A stretch of DNA of 20,599 nt from JAZKFT01 sp043760535 (lineage in GTDB: Bacteria > Bacteroidota > Bacteroidia > Chitinophagales > Chitinophagaceae), in assembly GCA_043760535.1 (NCBI GenBank), contig JAYUOV010000024.1, forward strand, positions 1 to 20,599, written 5' to 3'. Made by a program: the position numbers and the translations under genes. How positions within the stretch are numbered: the first letter of the stretch is position 1; every line of letters begins with the position of its first letter. The notes under the pieces are model-generated. The model was not told where the DNA came from, did not search any database, and worked only from the letters and a program-made list of their open reading frames with translations. Positions 7,494-14,823 of the stretch are shown one piece after another.

Positions 7494-8312
7494 ATGAAAA
7501 AATACATTATAATTTTCTTTATTGCACTTATTGGGTTTATTGTTTCCTGTAGAAAGAGTGGTTTTTTTAGTAGTACAACCACTCCTACAGAAGTTTTACA
7601 AAACTATATGACCACTGGAACTACTGGTTCGGAATCTTTAGACTATGGCGTAGTTTCATACACGCAAATTAACAATACATTTGGTCAAACTAACGATGTA
7701 GTGATTGCTGGTAGATTGGAAGACGGAAATGGTGGGTTAGTGAACGCCGGAGTTATGCAAATCAATGGCTTGTCAATTCAGCCATCAAGTACCAATGGAT
7801 ATTTTGTAAGGCTTGACCAATCAGATTCTTTAATCGTTACTCAATCTTTTGGTACAAATATAAGTTTCCAGTTTTCAGGTAATGTTTCTAATGTACAACC
7901 ATTTGCAAGTGTCCCGGTAAGGCTACCCAATACAATTTATGGTCAGCAAATAGACTTGCCAAATGATAGATTGCCCATAGGCACACCATTGGTATTAAAC
8001 TGGAGCCCTGATAATAGCACCATTGACCGTAAGATGTATATACAAGTATCATATTATAAGTTATTATCGCAAAATAGTATTTCATCTGCACCTAATGAAA
8101 TACAAAGTATTTTTTATGTAGTACCTGATAATGGAAGGTTTACAATTTCTACATTTGATTTAAGCCGCTTTCCTCTTGGCACTTATGCAGGTATATCAAT
8201 GTCTAGAGGTTACGCCGCATCATCTACCATTATAAAAAGGGGAAAACTTACAAATTTTTACTCACTAGCTGTAGTAAAGGCAGCTACAATTCCGCTTTTG
8301 GTTGTACAATAG
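7494..8312 (+). CDS. Putative lipoprotein of unknown function
   Basis: This 273-residue protein starts M-K-K-Y and has a long hydrophobic segment ending in I-V-S-C, a clear lipoprotein signal with the lipidated Cys at about 19. The mature region is rich in Ser, Thr, Asn and Gly with alternating hydrophobics, suggesting beta-sandwich domains. Around residues 70-85 the pattern V-I-A-G-R-L-E-D-G-N-G-G-L-V-N-A-G resembles carboxypeptidase-regulatory-like or Ig-like repeats, but the match is weak and I do not assign a domain. I chose the ATG at 7494 because the signal peptide begins there; the frame opens earlier at 7464 within the previous gene. A strong hairpin follows about 20 bp after the stop. 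Confidence 0.72.
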   Translation: MKKYIIIFFIALIGFIVSCRKSGFFSSTTTPTEVLQNYMTTGTTGSESLDYGVVSYTQINNTFGQTNDVVIAGRLEDGNGGLVNAGVMQINGLSIQPSSTNGYFVRLDQSDSLIVTQSFGTNISFQFSGNVSNVQPFASVPVRLPNTIYGQQIDLPNDRLPIGTPLVLNWSPDNSTIDRKMYIQVSYYKLLSQNSISSAPNEIQSIFYVVPDNGRFTISTFDLSRFPLGTYAGISMSRGYAASSTIIKRGKLTNFYSLAVVKAATIPLLVVQ

Positions 8313-8331
8313 CAGCATTTAAGAAAGACAA

Positions 8332-8371
8332 TATTCAATACACTCCTGCATTAGTGGGAGTGTATTGAATA
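8332..8371. terminator. 15-bp perfect hairpin after the lipoprotein genes
   Basis: TATTCAATACACTCC (8332-8346) pairs perfectly with GGAGTGTATTGAATA (8357-8371) around a 10-nt loop. It lies 20 bp after the lipoprotein stop and probably ends that transcript or protects its 3' end; the trailing sequence is A/T-rich rather than a clean T-run. Confidence 0.75.
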
Positions 8372-8410
8372 AATATAAATACTACAATTCGCTGCAACAG
8401 CATTGTTTTG

Positions 8411-8540
8411 CCGGTATGTACACAAGTATTTATGTATTTAGCATCGTGTAGCTAATACCAAAAGTGGGTGCCATATTGGTAGTGGCAAGTGTAATTTTAT
8501 AAGGGCCAAATTTGAGTAGGATAGCAGGGAAAAAGAGCTA
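8411..8540 (+). pseudogene. Decayed, internally deleted copy of the EamA permease gene
   Basis: Two blocks here align with the intact permease gene at 5683-6606. Block one (8411-8472) matches about 6175-6249, including 16 identical bases (8428-8443 against 6205-6220). Block two (8476-8540) matches 6547-6610, through the stop-codon region, at roughly 80% by eye. About 300 bp between the blocks is missing, and a Gln codon of the parent is TAG here. The copy lies after the two lipoprotein genes and its last bases provide the stop codon of the convergent Uma2 gene. This is direct sequence similarity inside the window; the order of events is inference. Confidence 0.8.
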
Positions 8541-9122
8541 GGTGTTTTTACCAAAAGAAAAATCTATTCCCCTATAAATTTCGTCAAGCCCAATCGTAAG
8601 GCCCAAAGAGTTGATGGTCATACAATCTGTCAATTGGCTAAAGCTTTTTAATGTCCAAAACCCATTTAAAATTTCAAACTTTTCTACCAAAACCCTTTCA
8701 GGAGAAATGCAGATATATTCTTTCAAAGAAGGTATATCTCTATACAGCCTAAACTTGTCTCCTAAATCGTAATTACGGGTAAATGCCGATAGTACTTCTA
8801 TTAAAACGATAGGATTGGTAATGATATCTTTTTGTTCTTCCAGTGTTTCTATTTTACCACATACAATCACCAAATCCGGATAGCAGTAAAGCGAATTTTT
8901 TTTTACGTGGACTTTTTGGGTGGATGATAAAACGTTACAACCTTTTTGGTTAAGACTACTGTACAATGCATTACTTGTACTGCTAACTATTTGATTATGT
9001 GCAATACTAGCATCCGTTACCGGAAACAATTCCCCGTCATAAAACTCGTAACGGGTGTCGTTTTCCAGCTCCATTTGCAAATACTCTTGTAGGGTGTATT
9101 TTAATTTTTCTGCCGCTCCCAT
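8538..9122 (-). CDS. Uma2-family (DUF820) PD-(D/E)xK nuclease-like protein
   Basis: This 194-residue protein matches the Uma2/DUF820 family, a PD-(D/E)xK nuclease fold abundant in cyanobacteria and Bacteroidota whose biological role is largely unknown. It starts with the typical Y-T-L-Q-E-Y-L and R-Y-E-F-Y-D-G-E-L. The core Y-P-D-L-V-I-V (Asp83), I-V-L-I-E-V-L-S (Glu109) and Y-D-L-G-D-K-F-R-L-Y-R (118-128) follow in the expected order, so the active site looks intact. Its final codons overlap the decayed permease copy, so the C-terminus may be of recent origin. Upstream, a terminator separates it from hisS, so it has its own promoter. Confidence 0.85.
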   Translation of the reverse strand: MGAAEKLKYTLQEYLQMELENDTRYEFYDGELFPVTDASIAHNQIVSSTSNALYSSLNQKGCNVLSSTQKVHVKKNSLYCYPDLVIVCGKIETLEEQKDIITNPIVLIEVLSAFTRNYDLGDKFRLYRDIPSLKEYICISPERVLVEKFEILNGFWTLKSFSQLTDCMTINSLGLTIGLDEIYRGIDFSFGKNT

Positions 9123-9452
9123 CTGCTGTTTTTTTTGTGAAGTTAGTAAACTAAACTAAATGGAAAAACAAGCCTTTATGGAAGCATAAAAAATCCCCGG
9201 CAAAGCCAGGGATTGCTGCATAGTTCCTGGTTGCCATGTCCTCTTTAATCAAGTGGTGGGTGTTGCCGCTGTTTGGGAAATCTGTGTGGGTAATTGTTGG
9301 GTTAAGAAAAAACAGTACTACTAAAAACAGCTAAGATTATTGTAAGCATACAGCCAGTAATTAGGATGTTTATTTTTATAGTATGTATATTTTAATACAC
9401 CCATATTTACGAACAACCTCACTTTATGTAACACCTTTTACCTTGTAAGATA
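9123..9452. other. Spacer between hisS and the Uma2 gene
   Basis: This 330-bp spacer contains the minus-strand terminator at 9188-9214. The roughly 240 bp between the hisS stop and that terminator holds no convincing gene: the only notable minus-strand frame is a 15-codon hydrophobic ORF starting with an ATG near 9340. It could be a long hisS 3' untranslated region or a small RNA that ends at the hairpin; the sequence cannot decide. Confidence 0.35.
9188..9214 (-). terminator. Rho-independent terminator, minus strand
   Basis: Read on the minus strand, AATCCC-T-GGC, loop TTT and GCC-G-GGGATT form a stem with one mismatch, directly followed by six T residues. It is oriented to end transcripts coming from hisS and lies 65 bp before the Uma2 start. 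Confidence 0.85.
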
Positions 9453-10838
9453 TTAAAAAGAAAATTCCAGTAGTTTTTCGTTTGTGATTGTTTGTTGTTC
9501 TCCTGTTGCCAGTTTTTTTAATACACAGTTTCCTTCGGCTAGTTCTGTACTACCTATAATAGCAGCGTAAGAGATGCCTTTTTTATCGGCGTATTTAAAC
9601 TGCTTATCAAATTTTGAATTTTCGTGATACAACTCGCAGCGTACTCCATGGTTTCTTAATTGCTGCATTAGCTCATAAGCCTTGTTACTTTCGGCTTCGC
9701 CTACATTAAAAAATAATACCTGTGTGCCTGTTTGTACCGCTGCCGGAAACAGTTGCAGTTCTTCCATCACATCGTACATTCTATCTACGCCAAAAGAAAT
9801 ACCAACACCGGGAATATTAGGCACGCCGAATAATCCTGTAAGATCGTCGTAGCGGCCACCGCCACCTATGCTGCCCATTTGTGCATCCAGGGCTTTTACT
9901 TCGAAGATGATACCCGTGTAGTAATTAAGGCCTCGGGCTAAAGTAAAATCGGTTACCAGTTTCGAGCTAGCCCCGCTTATTGCGGGGTTACCAGTTACCA
10001 GTTGCGAAGCAAGTACATGCTGTATCTCTGCAATGCCCTCGTTGCCAATTGTACTATCACTAAGTAGTGCTTTTAGTTGGGTTATTTTTTCTTCGTTTGT
10101 TCCTTCTATTGCCAGATATTTTTCTATGCTGATAATTTGTGCTGCATCCAAACCACGGTTTGTTAGTTCTTCTTTTACTTTTTCCAATCCTATTTTATCT
10201 AGCTTGTCTATAGCTATTGTTATATCCATCATTTTATCTGTACCGCCACATATTTCTGCAAGTGCTGCCAGTATTTTACGGCTATTAATTTTTATTTCCA
10301 CACCAATGCCCAGTTTTTTAAAAACGGTAATATAGATGTTGGTTAATTCTACTTCGTTTAGCAATGCATGGCTACCCACCACATCGGCATCGCATTGGTA
10401 AAATTCTCTGTAGCGGCCACGTTGCGGCCTATCTGCACGCCAAACAGGCTGCATTTGGTACCGCTTAAACGGCAAAGTTAGCTGCCCATGATTCATTGCT
10501 ACATAACGGGCAAATGGAATAGTGAGGTCGTATTTTAAAGCCCTTTCTGTAAACGTTTTTACATTTTTGCCTTCCAGTATTTTTTCAAAATCTTCTCTTG
10601 CCTGCGGATGTTTTACAGGGTTATCAAAGCCATTGTTCAGTATTTTAAAAATAAGTTTATCACCCTCTTCGCCATATTTACCCATTAAGGTTTCCAGGTT
10701 TTCCATAGCAGGTGTTTCTATTGGCTGAAAGCCGTATAACTCAAACACGGTTCTGATGGTATTAAAAATGTACTGCCGCTTTCTAACCACTTCTGGCCCG
10801 AAATCTCTTGTGCCTTGCGGTATACTGGGTTTTGCCAT
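9453..10838 (-). CDS. hisS: Histidine--tRNA ligase
   Basis: This 461-residue class II aminoacyl-tRNA synthetase charges tRNA-His with histidine using ATP. It begins P-Q-G-T-R-D-F (residues 7-13) as the family does. Motif 2 is at about 134-150 (R-A-D-R-P-Q-R-G-R-Y-R-E-F), the histidine-specific loop L-A-R-G-L-N-Y-Y-T-G at 300-309, the glycine-rich G-G-G-G-R-Y-D-D-L at 325-333, and motif 3 G-V-G-I-S-F-G-V-D-R-M at 344-354. The C-terminal anticodon-binding domain covers about 373-461. Length is normal for Bacteroidota. The unusual part is residues 277-297, just before the histidine loop, which is encoded by tandem repeats and a hairpin (see the repeat entry). All catalytic motifs are intact. Confidence 0.97.
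   Translation of the reverse strand: MAKPSIPQGTRDFGPEVVRKRQYIFNTIRTVFELYGFQPIETPAMENLETLMGKYGEEGDKLIFKILNNGFDNPVKHPQAREDFEKILEGKNVKTFTERALKYDLTIPFARYVAMNHGQLTLPFKRYQMQPVWRADRPQRGRYREFYQCDADVVGSHALLNEVELTNIYITVFKKLGIGVEIKINSRKILAALAEICGGTDKMMDITIAIDKLDKIGLEKVKEELTNRGLDAAQIISIEKYLAIEGTNEEKITQLKALLSDSTIGNEGIAEIQHVLASQLVTGNPAISGASSKLVTDFTLARGLNYYTGIIFEVKALDAQMGSIGGGGRYDDLTGLFGVPNIPGVGISFGVDRMYDVMEELQLFPAAVQTGTQVLFFNVGEAESNKAYELMQQLRNHGVRCELYHENSKFDKQFKYADKKGISYAAIIGSTELAEGNCVLKKLATGEQQTITNEKLLEFSF
9948..10010 (-). repeat. Repeat-derived in-frame insert within hisS
   Basis: TTACCAGTT occurs three times (9953-9961, 9988-9996, 9995-10003). Between the first two copies is a 6-bp perfect hairpin, CCCCGC (9971-9976) and GCGGGG (9982-9987). 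Together this encodes about 21 residues of hisS (277-297; T-G-N-P-A-I-S-G-A is part). It sits in a linker between the insertion domain and the histidine loop. The CCAGTTAC word links it to the spacer repeats at 2459-2620 and 11092-11122. Confidence 0.6.
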
Positions 10839-11206
10839 ATATTATATTTAATTAGTTGTTTTTGGTCAATAAATCAGTCAGTCATTAACCAAAAATTTAT
10901 TAATTTTTAATGGTTTTTAATCTTAGTTCTTGCCTCTTTTTCAGACCTCGTTCCAAGGATAAAGCTATGGGTTAGTAAATCTGTCTTGTCTTAATGGAGA
11001 AAGTCTGAAATTGAATTGTTGGTATGTCCATTCTTACATTTTCTCATTTCTATACAAGTTACAAGAGCTTACGGCCTTTGGCAAATATAGAGGCAGTTAC
11101 CAATTATGCAGTTGCCAGTTACACCAATGGAAGCTAAAATTAAAAAATACCTATTACCGCCACTTCGTATAAAATGGCGAACTAAAAATTATTACAGGTA
11201 AATGCT
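10839..11206. other. Spacer upstream of hisS
   Basis: This 368-bp spacer separates dprA from hisS. A minus-strand TATATTTG (11089-11082) fits the TAnnTTTG -7 box and could drive hisS with a leader of about 240 nt, although no -33 element is seen. Next to it, at 11092-11122, are two CAGTTAC copies and several GCAGTT words of the repeat family seen near rluB and inside hisS. No gene or clear terminator for dprA is visible. Confidence 0.4.
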
Positions 11207-12310
11207 TTACGCAAGTTTGTACACCTTGCCCGGCATACTGATTACGATGCCCTGTAGCTCCAAACTAAGTAAGGCCGATGCGGCTAAACTAGTACTGAGT
11301 TGGCTTTTCGAGTAAATATCGTCTATCTGCATTTGCTCATTTGTGTTTAGTAAGTCCACCAGAATTCTCTCGTCTGCTGTAAGTTCTATAAACAGTTCCC
11401 GTTGTACTTTTTTCTTCTTTTCAGGTTCGGGTAGCCAGCTTAGTAATTCTAGTAAATCTTGGGCACAGGTTATAAGGGCGGCCTTGTTTACCCGTATTAA
11501 ATAGTTGCATCCTTTACTTTTTAAATCAGTGGTTTTGCCAGGAAAAGCAAACACATCACGGTTGTAATTATTAGCCAATTCGGCGGTAATCATGCTGCCG
11601 CCTTTAATGTCTGTTTCTATTACAATTGTTGCATCGGCCATGCCAGCCACTACTCTGTTACGGGTAGGGAAATTATGTTTATCCGCCTTGGTGCCGCTTA
11701 CAAATTCGCTCAGTATGCCGCCGCCTTCGGCCACCATTTGCTTTGCCAGTTTGGTATTTTCTGCCGGGTAAATGGTATCGAGGCCGTGGGCTAAAACGCC
11801 AACTGTAGGCAGGCTGTTTTTTAGTGCCGCTTTATGGGCTGTAGTATCTATACCAAAAGCCAGTCCGCTGATGATGAGTACTTTTTCGGCAGCCAGTTCT
11901 TTCACCAATTTTTCGGTGATGGATTTGCCATATTCTGTATTAGCACGGGTGCCAATGATGGAGATTATTCTTGTTGCATTTAAATCTGCTTCGCCTCTGT
12001 AATACAGCATGGTTGGGCTGTCGTAACAATTCAGCAGCCGCCGGGGGTACTGCTTATCAGTTATAAAAAGCGGCTGTATTTTATACTTGTTTATAAATTT
12101 TATTTCTGCTTCGGCACCGCTAAAATCGGTAAAGGATTTGATGTTATTTGCCCTTACGCCACCAATGCCTTCTACGTTTTCGAGTGTGGATTTTTTTGCC
12201 TTAAAAATAGCTTCGGCAGTGCCGAAATGTTCCAATAAAGTTTTGGCATGTACGCAGCCAATGTTGGGTATTTGGGTTAGCGCTATTTGATGGAGAAGTT
12301 CGGAGTGCAT
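11207..12310 (-). CDS. dprA: DNA-processing protein DprA
   Basis: This 367-residue protein is DprA/Smf, which in natural transformation loads RecA onto incoming single-stranded DNA in the cytoplasm. The N-terminal 70 residues form a helix-hairpin-helix/SAM-like part (P-N-I-G-C-V-H-A and E-G-I-G-G-V-R-A). The Rossmann-like DNA-binding core follows, with I-G-T-R near 114-117, S-G-L-A-F-G-I-D-T-T-A-H at about 148-159, F-P-T-R-N-R-V-V-A-G at about 214-223 and E-T-D-I-K-G-G-S-M-I-T-A at about 233-244. A C-terminal winged-helix domain occupies about 305-367. The ATG is 4 bp after the end of the broken hicA, so it is probably transcribed with the genes upstream of it on the minus strand. Confidence 0.95.
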   Translation of the reverse strand: MHSELLHQIALTQIPNIGCVHAKTLLEHFGTAEAIFKAKKSTLENVEGIGGVRANNIKSFTDFSGAEAEIKFINKYKIQPLFITDKQYPRRLLNCYDSPTMLYYRGEADLNATRIISIIGTRANTEYGKSITEKLVKELAAEKVLIISGLAFGIDTTAHKAALKNSLPTVGVLAHGLDTIYPAENTKLAKQMVAEGGGILSEFVSGTKADKHNFPTRNRVVAGMADATIVIETDIKGGSMITAELANNYNRDVFAFPGKTTDLKSKGCNYLIRVNKAALITCAQDLLELLSWLPEPEKKKKVQRELFIELTADERILVDLLNTNEQMQIDDIYSKSQLSTSLAASALLSLELQGIVISMPGKVYKLA

Positions 12311-12314
12311 TTAT

Positions 12315-12530
12315 TTATTCAAAATCTTTTGGTAGTAGATTAGCTTGTTTGCAAATAGACCGGATGGTGGGTGGCTTTTGGTATTATTTTTCTACCTGCA
12401 GGAAAGATAACGGTCAAAACAGCGTTCCCGTTTTTCCTCAATTTAATATGGCTTCCTTTTTGACTGATTTTTTAAACCCCATCCGAATCAATGTTCTAAT
12501 AATTTCCTCTGAGGAATAAAGTTTAGGCAT
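12315..12530 (-). pseudogene. hicA: HicA toxin, broken by two frameshifts
   Basis: HicA is a small double-stranded-RNA-binding-fold mRNA interferase. Three reading frames in order give a complete HicA-like protein: M-P-K-L-Y-S-S-E-E-I-I-R from an ATG at 12530, then I-S-Q-K-G-S-H-I-K-L-R-K-N-G-N with the catalytic-type G-S-H, then T-I-R-S-I-C-K-Q-A-N-L-L-P-K-D-F-E to the TAA at 12315-12317. The first shift is at a run of six A (plus-strand T-run 12468-12473), the second near 12380 in a CCACCCACC stretch. The uninterrupted first frame would stop after about 31 codons. Its ATG overlaps the end of hicB by 8 bp, the classic translational coupling of this module. I read it as an inactivated toxin; a sequencing or assembly error at the homopolymer is possible for the first shift. 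Confidence 0.82.
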
Positions 12531-12741
12531 AGGTTAATTTTGAATGGATTATCTCCGGGTTTTCTATAGAAGTTAATTCCGGTGCTTCTATATTCTCAAA
12601 ATAAATTTCTAATGCCTTATTTAAATTTAGAACGGCCTCTTCTCTGGTATCACCAAAAGATGACACCTCTATATTTAAGCATTTCGCCACAAAAAAATCT
12701 CCTTCTTTCCAAACTATATTTTCCAAATTGAATGTCTTCAT
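12523..12741 (-). CDS. hicB: HicB-family antitoxin
   Basis: This 72-residue protein has the compact HicB antitoxin fold: W-K-E-G-D-F-F-V-A-K-C-L-N-I-E-V-S-S-F-G followed by the helix D-T-R-E-E-A-V-L-N-L-N-K-A-L. It is the RNase-H-like partial domain that caps HicA. There is no obvious C-terminal DNA-binding domain, so autoregulation may be absent. An in-frame ATG exists at 12750 but homology starts with M-K-T-F-N at 12741. It begins 25 bp after the ompA-like gene and overlaps the broken hicA. With the toxin disrupted it appears to be an orphan antitoxin that is still intact. Confidence 0.85.
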   Translation of the reverse strand: MKTFNLENIVWKEGDFFVAKCLNIEVSSFGDTREEAVLNLNKALEIYFENIEAPELTSIENPEIIHSKLTYA

Positions 12742-12766
12742 AAAAATCATTTTATCAAAAATAGTA

Positions 12767-14710
12767 CTAATTCCCCGTCACCACCAACTCCGTTCTTCTG
12801 TTCCTGGAACGTCCCTCTTCCGTCTTGTTATCGGCAATGGGCTTACTACTTCCAAAGCCTTTAAAGCTAAGCCTGGCAGGCACTATTTGCTTGCTTACAA
12901 TATAAGCCACCACCGATTTTGCCCGGCTATCACTCAGTTTCAGGTTGTCGGCTGGCTTGCCCACATTATCGGTATGGCCACCTATTTGTATTTTAAGCGT
13001 GGGATTGTCTTTTAGCAATTGCACCACTTTATCTAGCTCTGTGTACGATGTTGTTTTTAGTTTAAAACTATTGGTTTCAAAGAAGATATTTTTCAGCTCC
13101 ATCATAGTATTTACAGCCACGGGCAGCAGCGGAATGTTTTTTTCGTACACACTATTGGTGGGGTTATTTATCAGCGAATAGGTATCACTGAAAAACAAAT
13201 AGCCTTTGCGGTTTACGGTAAAAGAGTATTCTTTGCCAATGGGCAAGGTGATGAGGTAATTGCCTCGTTCGTCGGTTTGTACATTTTCTATCACAGTGCC
13301 TGTGGCAGCATCTTTTAGCTCTACGCCACTTGGCAATCCTTTGTTGGTTTTGGCATCATATACTTTGCCTTTTACCCATAAGGTTTTTATGGGTTGAATA
13401 CTTTTGGGCATGTAAAAACTGTATAGATCCAATCCGCCTTTACTGTCTTTTCTATCGCTTGCATAGTAAGCGGTTTGGCCATCGGCAGTTACCACAAGGC
13501 TACCTTCGCTGTCGATGGTGTTAATGGGGTAACCAAGATTTTGTGGCATACTCCATTCGCCTTTTGGCCCTTTTCGGGTTACGAATAAATCACTTTCGCC
13601 ATAGCCCTGTAAGCCGTCGCTCGTAAAGTAGAGGGTTTGGTTATCGGGGTGTATAAATGGCGAACTTTCTTCGCCCCTGCTATTTACTTCCGGTCCTAAG
13701 TTTTCTGCCGGCCCCCAGTTGCCCTTGGCGGTAAGGTGGCTTACCCAAATATCGCCGGCACCAAACCCATCGCTGCGGCGGCTGCTAAAGTATAAGTCTT
13801 TTTTATCTGGCGAAAGGCTTGGTGCACTTTCCCAAAATTCGGTATTGATATTCGGGCCCAGGTTTTCGGCCTTTGTCCAGCTGCCGTTGGGCATCTTAAA
13901 GCTGATGTAAATATCGCAACCTCCAAAACCTTCACGCCGGTTGCAGCCGGTAAATACCAGCCATTCGCCATCCTGGCTAATACACTGTGCCCCTTCGTTT
14001 TGGTCGGTATTTACGCCATCTAAAGGCTTTGCTTTACTCCACGTGTTTATCTGGCTACTAGCTATTTCCCCACTAGCTATTTTTTTTTCCGCTTCAAAAA
14101 AATCTTCATTTCTACCAAATATTCTTCTGGTAAAAACCAATTTGTAGCCTTCTATGGGTAGTGATGGAAAGTATTCCAGAAATTCGGTGTTGATGCTGTC
14201 GCCAAGATTTTTAGGGGCAAATTCGCCACTCACATCACGGCCATTTTTTTTCATATCAATGGCAAACTGGTAGCCACGTTTTCTAAATTCTCCGGCTTTA
14301 ATGCTGCGTTCGTTAAGGCGGCCGCTGGTTAAAAAAAGGTTTATTGCTTCCAGTGCATCATCAAAACGGCCATTGCCAGCCAGGTTTATAGAGTAAGGCA
14401 GGTTGTAATCCCGGCAATAAAAAGAGTCCAGGTTACGAGCTTTTTCATACATAATAATGGCGCTGTCGTACTGTTTATTTTCGCCACAAATACCGGCGTA
14501 GCTCAGGTAAGCATCCACCATTTTTGGGTCAAACTGAAGGGTTTTCAACAGCAGGTATTTGGCATCCGCCCATTTTTGATCTTGAGCATATTCTATTGCT
14601 CCGTTGTAGGCTGCGGTGGCTTTGGCGTTTACCTTATCTGGATTGTACCATTGTGCTTGTGCATTTATTCCTATAAAAATCACAATACAGGCAACCAATT
14701 TATTAATCAT
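12767..14710 (-). CDS. OmpA-family outer-membrane protein with TPR, PD40 and carboxypeptidase-regulatory-like domains (PorE-like layout)
   Basis: This 647-residue envelope protein starts with a Sec signal peptide ending near A-Q-A-Q. Residues about 30-150 are TPR-like helices (A-Y-L-S-Y-A-G-I-C and similar). About 165-435 is a beta-propeller of PD40/WD40-like strands, with repeated D-I-Y/W-V-S, L-Y-F-S-S-R-R and L-Y-F-T-S-D-G units. About 445-520 is a carboxypeptidase-regulatory-like domain (V-K-G-K-V-Y-D-A-K-T-N-K). The C-terminus (about 540-645) is an OmpA peptidoglycan-binding domain with G-H-T-D-N-V-G and the N-R-R-T-E-L motif. This order is that of PorE, a type IX secretion component in Porphyromonas, but Bacteroidota carry many paralogs of this layout, so a secretion role is only possible. 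It lies divergent from the DUF1800/DUF1501 pair and leads into hicB, hicA and dprA. Confidence 0.88.
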   Translation of the reverse strand: MINKLVACIVIFIGINAQAQWYNPDKVNAKATAAYNGAIEYAQDQKWADAKYLLLKTLQFDPKMVDAYLSYAGICGENKQYDSAIIMYEKARNLDSFYCRDYNLPYSINLAGNGRFDDALEAINLFLTSGRLNERSIKAGEFRKRGYQFAIDMKKNGRDVSGEFAPKNLGDSINTEFLEYFPSLPIEGYKLVFTRRIFGRNEDFFEAEKKIASGEIASSQINTWSKAKPLDGVNTDQNEGAQCISQDGEWLVFTGCNRREGFGGCDIYISFKMPNGSWTKAENLGPNINTEFWESAPSLSPDKKDLYFSSRRSDGFGAGDIWVSHLTAKGNWGPAENLGPEVNSRGEESSPFIHPDNQTLYFTSDGLQGYGESDLFVTRKGPKGEWSMPQNLGYPINTIDSEGSLVVTADGQTAYYASDRKDSKGGLDLYSFYMPKSIQPIKTLWVKGKVYDAKTNKGLPSGVELKDAATGTVIENVQTDERGNYLITLPIGKEYSFTVNRKGYLFFSDTYSLINNPTNSVYEKNIPLLPVAVNTMMELKNIFFETNSFKLKTTSYTELDKVVQLLKDNPTLKIQIGGHTDNVGKPADNLKLSDSRAKSVVAYIVSKQIVPARLSFKGFGSSKPIADNKTEEGRSRNRRTELVVTGN

Positions 14711-14731
14711 AGTATCTTCTTTGCATAGAAA

Positions 14732-14758
14732 TAAAGGTAGCTGAAAATATATTTTCAG
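14732..14758. promoter_or_regulatory. 18-bp perfect palindrome and candidate -7 box in the divergent spacer
   Basis: CTGAAAATATATTTTCAG (14741-14758) is a perfect palindrome in the 113-bp spacer between the ompA-like gene and the DUF1800 gene. Directly downstream on the minus strand, TACCTTTA (14739-14732) is one base off the TAnnTTTG box and would start the ompA transcript a few bases before its ATG at 14710. The palindrome would thus overlap the -33 region and could bind a dimeric repressor. The function is inference. Confidence 0.4.
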
Positions 14759-14823
14759 AAAATGTTAAACTTTTTTCTATTTTACAGTCAAAGAAAAAAT
14801 TACAACACTATAAACGAATGCTT

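Noticed and set aside
9215..9452. Small hydrophobic peptide gene downstream of hisS
   Set aside because: Only about 15 codons from an ATG, with no promoter or conserved feature visible.
12767..13181. Plus-strand open frames opposite the ompA-like gene
   Set aside because: Antisense shadows of the OmpA domain; no start context or family match.
14818..14823. Earlier ATG for the DUF1800 gene and a Tat export call
   Set aside because: Relatives start at M-D-R-R; no hydrophobic region follows the arginine pair, so a Tat signal is not supported.
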